A stretch of 9,186 nucleotides of DNA from Desulfobacteraceae bacterium (GCA_022712835.1 JAFLJU010000234.1:1-9186), one strand, 5' to 3'; positions 1 to 6,406 are shown, numbered from the stretch's first letter. Made by a program: numbers and translations. Notes: generated from the letters alone by a model not told the origin.

Positions 1-215
1 GCTATTTTTCGAACACTGATACCACAGTTTCCCGGGCATAGGTTGCACACCGATTTATCATAGGATATTTCGCCGTCAACCGGGACAGGAGTCCAAGGCC
101 AGTTCTGGGTCCAAATGGAAGAATCATCTGTCAGTTTCAACCCAACCGGGGAAACCACAACACCCGCAACTGCGCCTAGGCCCAATCCCAAGAAGCTTCT
201 TCTATCAACTTTCAT
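1..215 (-). CDS. qrcB: QrcB-like molybdopterin-oxidoreductase-family subunit (N-terminal 71 codons, cut by window edge)
   Basis: The first 71 codons are visible; the rest lies beyond the left edge. The N-terminus has a twin-arginine signal (DRRSFLG, residues 4-10) followed by a Gly/Ala/Val hydrophobic stretch to about residue 25, so the protein should be folded with its cofactor and exported by Tat. Residues 57-64 (CNLCPGNC, a Cys-x2-Cys-x3-Cys spacing) match the start of the N-terminal [4Fe-4S] site of the molybdopterin oxidoreductase (CISM) family. An SD-like GAGG lies 8 nt before the ATG. It starts 45 nt after the multiheme cytochrome gene, the order found in Qrc operons (qrcABCD). Characterised QrcB belongs to this family but is reported to lack the Mo/W cofactor. 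Inference: periplasmic subunit of a menaquinone reductase taking electrons from cytochrome c3 linked to hydrogenases and formate dehydrogenases. Another CISM catalytic subunit of the PsrA/PhsA type remains possible because the body of the protein is not visible. Confidence 0.8.
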   Translation of the reverse strand, partial: MKVDRRSFLGLGLGAVAGVVVSPVGLKLTDDSSIWTQNWPWTPVPVDGEISYDKSVCNLCPGNCGISVRKI

Positions 216-260
216 AAGTTAGTCCTCTATAAAGTTTGAAATTCTTGTATTGTAGGCCGC

Positions 261-932
261 TTATTTGTGACACTGGAAACAATAACCCTGGTGGCCTGTT
301 TCTTCTTTGTGACACGCTGCGCAGTCATCCATTTTCATCCGATCATAGGAATGTTTTTTAATTCCCCAGATGTTTTGCCCCCAGATATCACGACTATAAC
401 CGGTGATTCTGTTTTCTTCATATGGTTTTGAAGTGGTGGATTCACCAATGGGACCATGGCACGATTTACAATCCATACCCGCTGCATTAATATGCGCTGC
501 ATGGGAGAAAAAGACACAATCGGGCTGCTTTGAATAAACAAACCAGGGGACCTCTTTTTCCTTTGCCACATACTCGCTTGCAAAAATGGCTTCATCTTCT
601 GTTTCACCCATGGGCTCGTCTGTATGGCACTCCATACAGGATTCAAGATTGGGCATCCCGGAAAATGTGCCATCTTCTCTCAAGAAGTGACAGGTTTCAC
701 AATCACCGGCTTCCTCGGTATGAAGCACGTGATCAAAATTAAAAGGTTGCTCTTTTTTTGAATAAAGCAACTTGGGGAAAAGCAGCCAACCGGACAAAAA
801 ACATACCAGAAACGCTGCCATAAAAAAGATGACACCCAGCCCCAGGCCTTTGTCATCTTTCGGTTCACCACCAGTGCCTTCCCCTGCACCATCCATGGAA
901 CCATTTTCATCTTCGTTTTCTATTTTACTCAT
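261..932 (-). CDS. qrcA: QrcA-like membrane-anchored multiheme cytochrome c
   Basis: A 223-residue protein. Residues 1-29 are acidic and glycine-rich and probably cytoplasmic. Residues about 30-53 form one transmembrane segment that is not followed by a cleavage site, so it is a signal anchor. The rest is a periplasmic cytochrome domain. Five canonical CXXCH heme motifs are present: 78-82, 99-103, 155-159, 204-208 and 218-222. Histidines outside the motifs that could be sixth ligands are H68, H71, H144, H147, H194 and H214; FDHVLH (66-71) and FSHAAH (142-147) resemble the FSHxxH ligand motifs of class III cytochromes. An isolated cysteine, C139, lies in the soluble domain. GGAG lies 5 nt before the ATG. 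The gene is directly upstream of the qrcB-like gene, matching the Qrc order, where QrcA is the cytochrome that accepts electrons from periplasmic cytochrome c3. Characterised QrcA is described as hexaheme, whereas only five standard motifs are seen here. The heme would be attached by the ResB/CcsA pair encoded just upstream. Confidence 0.85.
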   Translation of the reverse strand: MSKIENEDENGSMDGAGEGTGGEPKDDKGLGLGVIFFMAAFLVCFLSGWLLFPKLLYSKKEQPFNFDHVLHTEEAGDCETCHFLREDGTFSGMPNLESCMECHTDEPMGETEDEAIFASEYVAKEKEVPWFVYSKQPDCVFFSHAAHINAAGMDCKSCHGPIGESTTSKPYEENRITGYSRDIWGQNIWGIKKHSYDRMKMDDCAACHKEETGHQGYCFQCHK

Positions 933-980
933 GAAAACTCCATCAATGTTAAAATGTTGATGTTACTTTAACCAGTTCGT

Positions 981-996
981 CCAGACCTTGGTCTGG
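981..996. repeat. 16-bp inverted repeat in the qrcA leader
   Basis: Two 7-bp arms (CCAGACC and GGTCTGG) are separated by 2 bp. The site lies about 50 nt upstream of the qrcA start codon and downstream of the predicted promoter, so it is transcribed. In RNA a 2-nt loop is too tight, so the likely form is CCAGA/TCTGG pairing with a 6-nt loop. It has no T-run and is not a terminator. It could be an operator half-site pair or a leader hairpin that protects the mRNA; neither is shown by the sequence alone. Confidence 0.4.
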
Positions 997-1067
997 GCTT
1001 ATTTCCTTTGCAGACAGCATTCCTTGCACATCCGCAATAACGTCCGCTATCTTATAATTTGCGTTTT

Positions 1068-1096
1068 TATATATAAATATCTTGTTTCCTTGTCAA
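1068..1096 (-). promoter_or_regulatory. Predicted sigma70-type promoter for qrcAB
   Basis: On the minus strand the -35 element TTGACA (1091-1096) is a perfect consensus, followed by a 17-nt spacer and TATATA (1068-1073) as -10. Transcription would start near 1061 and give a leader of about 130 nt. The promoter sits between the ccsA terminator and qrcA, where a new transcription unit is expected. The -35 lies inside an 11-bp palindrome (CCTTG-A-CAAGG, 1088-1098), so a repressor or activator site could overlap it. Confidence 0.65.
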
Positions 1097-1167
1097 GGTA
1101 AATTAGCCAGAAACCAATGAATCCCGTCTATTATATCACTGCAAAACACAAGGCTATTCCTCCATAT

Positions 1168-1204
1168 AAAAAGGGGACATCTTGATTAAAGATATCCCCT
1201 TTTT
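1168..1204 (-). terminator. Rho-independent terminator after ccsA
   Basis: Arms 1168-1183 and 1189-1204 pair over 16 bp with one G-T wobble and a 5-nt loop. The stem core is AAAAAGGGGA pairing with TCCCCTTTTT, so a T-run follows the G/C block in either direction. It lies 44 bp beyond the ccsA stop codon and upstream of the qrc promoter, so it separates the recD-resB-ccsA unit from the qrc unit. Confidence 0.88.
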
Positions 1205-1247
1205 GCAAATCGCATCTTGCTGTGCTTATCTAATTTTCATCTTTTTT

Positions 1248-2087
1248 TCATCCATAGCTGTGAAGACCTGAAAGCAAATAGTTCACCCCAAAATAGGTAA
1301 ACATAACCGCTACAAACCCCAGGATGGAAACCCAGGCAAGTTTTGCACCATGCCAGCCCCGCATCATCCGCAGATGCAGAAAAATGGCATAGACAAACCA
1401 GGTAATCAAAGACCAGGTTTCCTTGGGATCCCAGGACCAGTATTTACCCCAGGCAGAGTTGGCCCAAACAGCTCCTGTGATAATACCGATGGTCAAAAAT
1501 AAAAATCCAAATACTATCATCTGATAGGTCAATTCATCAATCATCTCCCAGGAAGGCAACCGGGCAAAAACAGAAGTACTTTTGGGATTTTTGGGTTTGA
1601 CAAAATAAATAAAACTGAACCCGAATGCCAGGGCAAACCCTGCATACCCCAGGAAACAGGAAATGACATGGGCAATGAGCCAATTGCTTTTCAGAGCCGG
1701 AATCAATGGGCTGATTTTGGAGCTGATGTTGGGATCAAAAGAGGCATAGGCAATGGCCAAAAAGATCAAAGGAGAGATAAAAACACCAATGATGCTTTCC
1801 TTGTATTTGAATTCAACAAAAATATACAATACCGCAACGGTCCAGGAAAAAAAGACAAGGGATTCGTACATATTGGAAAAGGGGGCATGCCCGTATCCCA
1901 TTTGATAGGACTCCACCCACCGCAGAATGATCCCGGTTGTATTGCCGATAAACCCGACCACAATCACCCAGAAGCCGGCACTGGCCAATACTTGTTTTTT
2001 AAATGAAAAGGACCCAATGTAAAAAACCGAAGCCAGTGCATAAATAAATGTGGTGGCTGATAATATAATAGAACTGTTCATGGGCAT
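1248..2087 (-). CDS. ccsA: CcsA-type cytochrome c assembly protein (WWD domain heme handling protein; also named CcsB/ResC)
   Basis: A 279-residue integral membrane protein with about eight hydrophobic segments. It is the WWD-domain half of the System II cytochrome c synthase, which moves heme to the periplasmic face and presents it to CXXCH apocytochromes. The tryptophan-rich signature is at 208-225 (WGKYWSWDPKETW within it). Histidines in the family's positions are H140 (first periplasmic heme ligand), H238 (membrane-embedded ligand, in LHLR) and H276 (second periplasmic ligand, in the C-terminal GLHSYG). H67 in GHAPFSNMYES is also in a conserved loop. The start codon overlaps the resB stop as TAATG, and AAGGA ends 6 nt before it inside resB, so the two are translationally coupled. 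Naming is confused: TIGRFAM-style annotation calls the WWD protein CcsB, while the CcsA/Ccs1 scheme calls it CcsA. Its clients probably include the QrcA cytochrome encoded next. Confidence 0.93.
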   Translation of the reverse strand: MPMNSSIILSATTFIYALASVFYIGSFSFKKQVLASAGFWVIVVGFIGNTTGIILRWVESYQMGYGHAPFSNMYESLVFFSWTVAVLYIFVEFKYKESIIGVFISPLIFLAIAYASFDPNISSKISPLIPALKSNWLIAHVISCFLGYAGFALAFGFSFIYFVKPKNPKSTSVFARLPSWEMIDELTYQMIVFGFLFLTIGIITGAVWANSAWGKYWSWDPKETWSLITWFVYAIFLHLRMMRGWHGAKLAWVSILGFVAVMFTYFGVNYLLSGLHSYG

Positions 2088-3448
2088 TATTTATCCTTTA
2101 ATGTGGTTGCAAATTTCTTAATTTTAAGCATCATACCATAACTGTTCCGGTTGGCTTTGCCCGATACCAGAACATCGATTGTCTTTTGGTCTGATTTTTT
2201 GATCTCAATAAAATAGGATTGGTGGGAGATAAAAAAGGTGATCCAGCATCCCAGAATCATCAGGATAAACCCCGCATATACGTACCATATTCCCGGATCC
2301 TTTGTGACCTGAAGCCCTGTATAATAACTCTTATCAAATTCTTTAACAACAAAAGAAAACTGACCTTTTCTCATCTTGTCAAAGGTGGGAAATTTCATGG
2401 GAAGGGGTATCTGAAAGCCCTCCTTACCTGTTAAGGTTACTGTTCCAAAGAATGCTTCCCCCAGATTATGTTCCCTAAATTTAAAATTGGGTAAAAAACC
2501 TTCGAATTTGAATATTCCCGCATTCCCTGGCAATTGGATTTCATCACCGATTTTAAGACGTTTCGTAATGCTGTCCTGGGTGGCATTGTCCACAATTTCA
2601 AATAGCGCGTTATCCGGAGCTGCCGTTCCATAGGAAGACTGAAATATATTAATCCCTTTATATCTCAAGGGCTGGTTCACTCGGATATCCTTGGTAAAAC
2701 TTTCTTTCCCATCTTCAAAGATAGTCAGATTGGAGCGAAATTCCTCCGGGGCACCCGAGTCATAGAAGCGCACCTCAAACTCATTGCATTGGATGGAAAA
2801 GGGAAGTTGAATGGGGGTTCTGGATTTGGTGGTAAAAAGCACATCCGCTTTGGCACCTTCATCCAACCGCAGATTCGCCTTAAAACCAAACATGGCACCA
2901 ATTAATGCGCCGACCACCAGGAGAATAATACTGGCATGGACCACATAGACCCCCAGGCGGGACCAGCGGCCTTTTTCAGCATAGATTACACAACCTTTTT
3001 CGGTTTTCTCATATATAACTTTCCCCACTTTTTTGGATAGAATCGCTTGGAACTCACTTGAAAGGGTTTCAAACTCACGAGTTGTGGTAAATGTTTCCTT
3101 ATTTTTTAGATGCCTAAAACGATCCGGATTAAACGTAACGTTTCCCGGAAAAATAATTTTCCAGGTTAAGCTAAGTCTTTCAATGGAACAGACAATGATA
3201 TTTATGCACAAGAGCAACAGCAGGAAAAGAAACCACCAGGCATGGTACATATCATCAATCTTTAATACCGTGATCAGATTGTAAAAACCTTTGCCATAAA
3301 GGTTTATATACTGCTGGGGAGAGCCATTTTGCAGCACAATGGTTCCGATGATGGATGTGCCTGCCAGAAGCACCAGGGTATAGACGGTTAATTTAACCGA
3401 ACAAAAAAACATCCATATTTGGTTGGGTAAACTTTCTTTTTTTTTCAA
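2087..3448 (-). CDS. resB: ResB/Ccs1-family cytochrome c assembly protein
   Basis: A 453-residue partner of CcsA in System II cytochrome c maturation. Hydrophobic segments lie at about 14-40, 69-88, 165-187 and 386-408. The long stretch between the third and fourth is a mostly beta-rich periplasmic domain, as in the ResB family. H69 in DMYHAWWF corresponds to the membrane heme ligand placed in the ResB half of fused CcsBA proteins, and H171 in the third segment is also typically conserved. The start is inferred as TTG at 3448: GGAAAG lies 6 nt upstream and the leading LKKKESLPNQ gives the expected positive cytoplasmic N-terminus, whereas the first in-frame ATG (residue 13) falls inside the first membrane segment. 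The gene begins 21 nt after recD and ends in a TAATG overlap with ccsA, so it is probably read on the recD transcript. The two halves are separate genes here, not fused as in some epsilonproteobacteria. Confidence 0.92.
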   Translation of the reverse strand: MKKKESLPNQIWMFFCSVKLTVYTLVLLAGTSIIGTIVLQNGSPQQYINLYGKGFYNLITVLKIDDMYHAWWFLFLLLLLCINIIVCSIERLSLTWKIIFPGNVTFNPDRFRHLKNKETFTTTREFETLSSEFQAILSKKVGKVIYEKTEKGCVIYAEKGRWSRLGVYVVHASIILLVVGALIGAMFGFKANLRLDEGAKADVLFTTKSRTPIQLPFSIQCNEFEVRFYDSGAPEEFRSNLTIFEDGKESFTKDIRVNQPLRYKGINIFQSSYGTAAPDNALFEIVDNATQDSITKRLKIGDEIQLPGNAGIFKFEGFLPNFKFREHNLGEAFFGTVTLTGKEGFQIPLPMKFPTFDKMRKGQFSFVVKEFDKSYYTGLQVTKDPGIWYVYAGFILMILGCWITFFISHQSYFIEIKKSDQKTIDVLVSGKANRNSYGMMLKIKKFATTLKDK

Positions 3449-3469
3449 ATTATTCTTTCCGTTAAATAT

Positions 3470-5242
3470 TTATTTATTCCGACAAAGCCGTTGTTCCAAC
3501 AAAGCCCCAATGGGTGAACTCTTATCCTGGGTCAAGGTCATGGCCTCTTTGATTACATCAAGACTGCCCACAACAATCGCCTTTTTTCTGGCCCGTGTTA
3601 CCCCGGTATACAATAATTGCCGGGTGACAACAGGAGACAATTTATCCGGAATAATGATCAACACCGTGTCAAATTCCGACCCCTGGCTCTTGTGGATGGT
3701 GATAGCAAATGCAGTATCATGGGCCGGAAGCTCCAGGTACCGAAATTGCCGGACATTGTCCGTTGAATCCCTGAATTCTGCCTTAATAATCGAGTTTTCT
3801 TCATGAACGATTCCTGTGTCACCATTAAAAAGCCCCCGGGGATAATCATTTACACCGATCATCACAATTTTCCTGAAAAAGTGCTTTCTTATATCAAAAT
3901 TAGCCCGGGACCGCAAAATCTTTTCACAAAGATGATTAATTTGTAATGTTCCGGCAACCCCTTTATTGTGGGCGCAAAGAATCCGGAAATTGTCCAGGTT
4001 TTCCAACCCCTTAAAAATGTCGGTCTGTCCCATCAAAGGGGCATACCCCTTAATGATATACTTTTCAAGAATTTGATCCAGACTCTCTTCACCCAGGCTC
4101 TCTTCAAATTCGATATCCGGATAGCAGGCATCCGTTAAAATGGTTTCCATTGTGCTGACATCATTTTGATTTATGGCCCTGGCCAGATTTTCAATACCTG
4201 TTTTTCCCCTGGATCTAAAATTATATGCCAGAAACACCAAATGGGATTCAAGGGCTTTTACCCGGCAGATATCATTAAACACCGCGCCTGCCTGCACCGG
4301 AGACAACTGGTTTTTATCCCCCAATAAAATAACCTTTGCATCCAGGGGAATGGCTTCCAAGAGTCTTGTCATCAAAGCGATGTCAATCATGGATGCCTCA
4401 TCCACGATTACCACATCAACGGGCAGGGGATTGTGTTTTGTGTACACAAAATGGGTTGACCCCTTTATAGGCTTTAAGACCGAATGAATGGTGCGCCCTC
4501 CCGTAAGCCTTCCGGCTGCCTTTCCCGTTGGGGCCACAAAAATGATTCTTGGTAAACGCGTATTACAGAAACCTGCATATAGATCCAGAAGGGTCTTGAT
4601 CATTGTGGTGATATGGGTCTTCCCGGTACCTGGCCCACCTGAAATCACCAAAAAATTATGGGCCAATGCTTTTTGAACAGCCTCTTTTTGTTTTCCCACC
4701 TGTAGCTGACTCTGGCCCATAAAAAGAGGGTCCAGGTGCCTGCCAATAAATACCTTATCCTTAAGTACTTGGATTGGCACTTGGGAAAATGCTACCCGTG
4801 AACACAAATTTGCCACCAAACGTTTCTGAAAATCATAATACCGGGATAAATACAGATGGGAGTTCTTGTCCAAAACCAGGGGAAATGCCCTTTCCGGATC
4901 TGTGTCTTTATCACTGCCAGTTTCGGCGACTTCTTTGCCCACCATGGAAGATCCGGCCAGAGTTTTTACCCATTCTTCAAGGCCCGGTAAGTTGATACAA
5001 ATATCTTGCTCAAACAAATTTAATCGGGTGCAAGCCAGGCTTTTAAGATCCAAACAAATATGCCCATCGGCCAAGGCCTTTGATACCAAGGCACAGGAAA
5101 CAAGAACCAGGTCAGAGGTCTCATGAAACACCTGACCCATGTTTTTTGCAAAATAATAATCCAGATGGGAAACCAATTGAAGGTCGTGTAAAATAGAAAG
5201 ATCTAATTTTAATTGCCGTGTCATATCCACAAAGTTCCTCAT
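3470..5242 (-). CDS. recD: Exodeoxyribonuclease V alpha subunit (RecD helicase)
   Basis: A 590-residue superfamily 1B helicase, close in length to E. coli RecD (about 608). An N-terminal domain with the RecD-like VSKALADGHICLDL (53-66) precedes the motor. Helicase motifs in order: Walker A GGPGTGKT (202-209), motif Ia around APTGKAAGRL (237-246), Walker B/II DEAS (281-284), III GDKNQL (308-313), IV YNFRS (340-344), V IHKSQGSEF (516-524) and VI LYTGVTRAR (544-552). In RecBCD this subunit is the fast 5'-3' motor that processes double-strand breaks. The N-terminal domain and size fit RecD better than the larger stand-alone RecD2. recB and recC are not adjacent in this window, so partners must be encoded elsewhere or the protein acts differently. 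The ATG at 5242 has AAGG 7 nt upstream; the ATG at residue 7 is a less well-placed alternative. It heads the recD-resB-ccsA unit. Confidence 0.92.
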   Translation of the reverse strand: MRNFVDMTRQLKLDLSILHDLQLVSHLDYYFAKNMGQVFHETSDLVLVSCALVSKALADGHICLDLKSLACTRLNLFEQDICINLPGLEEWVKTLAGSSMVGKEVAETGSDKDTDPERAFPLVLDKNSHLYLSRYYDFQKRLVANLCSRVAFSQVPIQVLKDKVFIGRHLDPLFMGQSQLQVGKQKEAVQKALAHNFLVISGGPGTGKTHITTMIKTLLDLYAGFCNTRLPRIIFVAPTGKAAGRLTGGRTIHSVLKPIKGSTHFVYTKHNPLPVDVVIVDEASMIDIALMTRLLEAIPLDAKVILLGDKNQLSPVQAGAVFNDICRVKALESHLVFLAYNFRSRGKTGIENLARAINQNDVSTMETILTDACYPDIEFEESLGEESLDQILEKYIIKGYAPLMGQTDIFKGLENLDNFRILCAHNKGVAGTLQINHLCEKILRSRANFDIRKHFFRKIVMIGVNDYPRGLFNGDTGIVHEENSIIKAEFRDSTDNVRQFRYLELPAHDTAFAITIHKSQGSEFDTVLIIIPDKLSPVVTRQLLYTGVTRARKKAIVVGSLDVIKEAMTLTQDKSSPIGALLEQRLCRNK

Positions 5243-5274
5243 GATAAAACCTTGAGGGTTGTAACAGCCTTTTT

Positions 5275-5308
5275 AAAAAAAATAAAGGTCTGTCTCGGAC
5301 AGACCTTT
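5275..5308 (-). terminator. Rho-independent terminator before recD
   Basis: An 11-bp perfect stem (AAAGGTCTGTC, 5284-5294, with GACAGACCTTT, 5298-5308) has a 3-nt loop. On the minus strand it is followed by a T-rich tract (5275-5286) and on the plus strand by six T residues (5306-5311). It probably ends the hemL-side transcript after the 88-residue gene. Its tail lies only about 30 nt before the recD start codon. Confidence 0.85.
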
Positions 5309-5332
5309 TTTAGAAAACAAACAAAATACATT

Positions 5333-5361
5333 TTTATAGATGTGGGGAAAACCAAAACCAA
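5333..5361 (-). promoter_or_regulatory. Weak promoter-like sequence upstream of the recD terminator
   Basis: On the minus strand TATAAA (5333-5338) is preceded at 17 nt by TTGGTT (5356-5361), a poor -35 match. It is the best promoter-like pair I found between the 88-residue gene and recD, but it lies upstream of the terminator hairpin, so a transcript from it would have to read through. A/T-rich DNA gives such matches often by chance. Confidence 0.25.
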
Positions 5362-5423
5362 AAGAAACAGAGGACGCTTTAAAAAATAAAAAAAGGCCCC
5401 TGTTCGTAAGGATAAATCTTTTT

Positions 5424-5690
5424 CTACAACACAATATTATTACGGAAACCCGGTTTTCTTCTTCCTCCGGATACGTTTCTTCTGTCCCGGATCTTTCGTC
5501 GATTACTCTTAAAAGATAGACTTACGATAACCCCATCCCTGACACTTTGCCTTCTGTCGAGGGGGGATTTTCGTCTGTCCCGTTTCAGTTTTCTTGTAAC
5601 CGTCGATCTGCGCCTGGAGAATCCGCGTATCGGATCAGGAGCCTCTAAATCTTCATTTCGAATCGGTAATATTTTATAATCAAATACCAT
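5424..5690 (-). CDS. Small arginine-rich protein with DRR repeats, unknown function
   Basis: I do not recognise a named family. The 88-residue product is very basic: about 20 arginines and 7 lysines. It contains repeated DRR triplets at 38-40, 45-47 and 69-71, plus RRR at 26-28 and RR pairs at 64-65 and 77-78. Similar arginine/aspartate tracts occur in short uncharacterised proteobacterial proteins and in linkers of signalling proteins, which gives no function. No membrane segment or signal peptide is visible. Binding to nucleic acid or another polyanion is a plausible guess from charge only. The SD is weak (CGGAA about 7 nt upstream). It follows the hemerythrin gene by 79 nt in the same direction and precedes a terminator, so it may be the last gene of the hemL operon. 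A purely fortuitous reading frame is possible but less likely because it is framed by gene ends and a terminator. Confidence 0.6.
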   Translation of the reverse strand: MVFDYKILPIRNEDLEAPDPIRGFSRRRSTVTRKLKRDRRKSPLDRRQSVRDGVIVSLSFKSNRRKIRDRRNVSGGRRKPGFRNNIVL

Positions 5691-5769
5691 GATATTTTCC
5701 GAGTAGTTTTAGGTTATCATTCAACCCTCAGTATGACCATGGTATCGTCAATTGAGATATAGACTTTAA

Positions 5770-6204
5770 TTATTTTTTATTTCGATCATCCACATACTGA
5801 TGAATTCTCATAAAGGGAACATAAAGTGAGTCACTTGTTTCTATATGCTTAATTAGCCAATCCCTTAACTCCACAATTGCATCTAATGTCAGTTTGTTGG
5901 CATCGTCAGCTAGTTCTCTTCGCAAACTCATAACACTTCTGATGAATTGGCGATGGGATTTGCTATGGGTGTCAAAATCAGGATATGCTCTTTTCTTTAA
6001 GATTTTTTCTTCCTTGGAGAAATATAGTTTACAAAAATCATTTATATCGGAAACAAAATTAGTATAGGCTTTTGAATCATCGTCCATATTCTTCATATCA
6101 ATGAGTTCATTAAACATCTCAAACATTTTTTTCTGACAATCGTCTATTTCTTCAATATCTACACTGAATTTTGGGTCCCATTCTATCTTTTCTATCTGGG
6201 TCAT
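5770..6204 (-). CDS. Hemerythrin-fold protein with an incomplete di-iron site
   Basis: A 144-residue four-helix hemerythrin-family protein from the chosen start. The frame extends 11 codons further upstream to 6237, but the ATG at 6204 is preceded by AAAGGAGA with a 4-nt gap and gives the usual N-terminus (MTQIEKIEWDPKFSVDIEEID). Numbering from that ATG, E65, H80, H84, H120 and D125 match five of the seven canonical ligands in spacing (E/H 15, H/H 4, H/D 5). The other two are replaced: the His of the IDxQHK motif is Q24 (IDDCQKK) and the His of HFxxEE is Y61 (YFSKEE). Those two histidines normally complete one iron site with the bridging carboxylates. Bacteriohemerythrins bind O2 and serve in oxygen sensing or delivery; this one is unlikely to do so in the standard way. 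It starts 10 nt after the small membrane protein gene, whose stop overlaps its SD. Confidence 0.85.
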   Translation of the reverse strand: MTQIEKIEWDPKFSVDIEEIDDCQKKMFEMFNELIDMKNMDDDSKAYTNFVSDINDFCKLYFSKEEKILKKRAYPDFDTHSKSHRQFIRSVMSLRRELADDANKLTLDAIVELRDWLIKHIETSDSLYVPFMRIHQYVDDRNKK

Positions 6205-6208
6205 TTTA

Positions 6209-6216
6209 TCTCCTTT
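6209..6216 (-). promoter_or_regulatory. Strong ribosome binding site that fixes the hemerythrin start
   Basis: AAAGGAGA on the minus strand lies 4 nt before the ATG at 6204 and overlaps the stop codon of the upstream gene (6215-6217). The longer alternative start at 6237 lies inside that upstream gene. The strong site suggests the hemerythrin is translated more efficiently than its upstream neighbours, which have poor SD sequences. Confidence 0.8.
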
Positions 6217-6406
6217 AACTGTTTTTTTTCTTACCAATCCATAGGGTTCCCAGAACCGCTATGGAAATTATCACAGCTGTGATAACTGTAAACACCAATC
6301 CGTTACTTCCATATCGCGGGTAAATCACAAAGGGAACCAAATACATATACAAAAACATGTGAAAAACACCAATACCAAAAATACGAATCCACGCAGCCTT
6401 TCTCAT
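6215..6406 (-). CDS. Small two-span membrane protein, unknown function
   Basis: A 63-residue protein I cannot assign to a family. Two hydrophobic segments lie at about 8-29 and 36-58, joined by a short loop (YPRYGSNG). The N-terminus (MRKAAWIR) and C-terminus (GKKKNS) are both positive, so both ends should be cytoplasmic, with the loop in the periplasm. The start codon overlaps the mpl stop as TAATG and the SD is weak (GCGAGA), so translation is probably coupled to mpl. The overlap and the coherent hairpin topology make a real gene likely despite its size. It could be an accessory membrane protein for either neighbour; nothing in the sequence decides this. Confidence 0.7.
   Translation of the reverse strand: MRKAAWIRIFGIGVFHMFLYMYLVPFVIYPRYGSNGLVFTVITAVIISIAVLGTLWIGKKKNS

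Noticed and set aside
1668..2006. Plus-strand open frame of 112 codons opposite ccsA
   Set aside because: It is antisense to a gene with clear WWD-domain signatures, has no recognisable domain and its translation has no family-like motif; a shadow frame.
5691..5769. Possible terminator or promoter between the hemerythrin and the 88-residue gene
   Set aside because: Only short interrupted pairings (CTCA/TGAG and TGAC/GTCA) without a T-run, and a TTGACG that has no -10 at a proper distance.
6205..6237. Longer N-terminus for the hemerythrin (start at 6237)
   Set aside because: It overlaps the upstream gene and lacks a good SD, while the ATG at 6204 has AAAGGAGA just upstream and gives the family's normal N-terminus.
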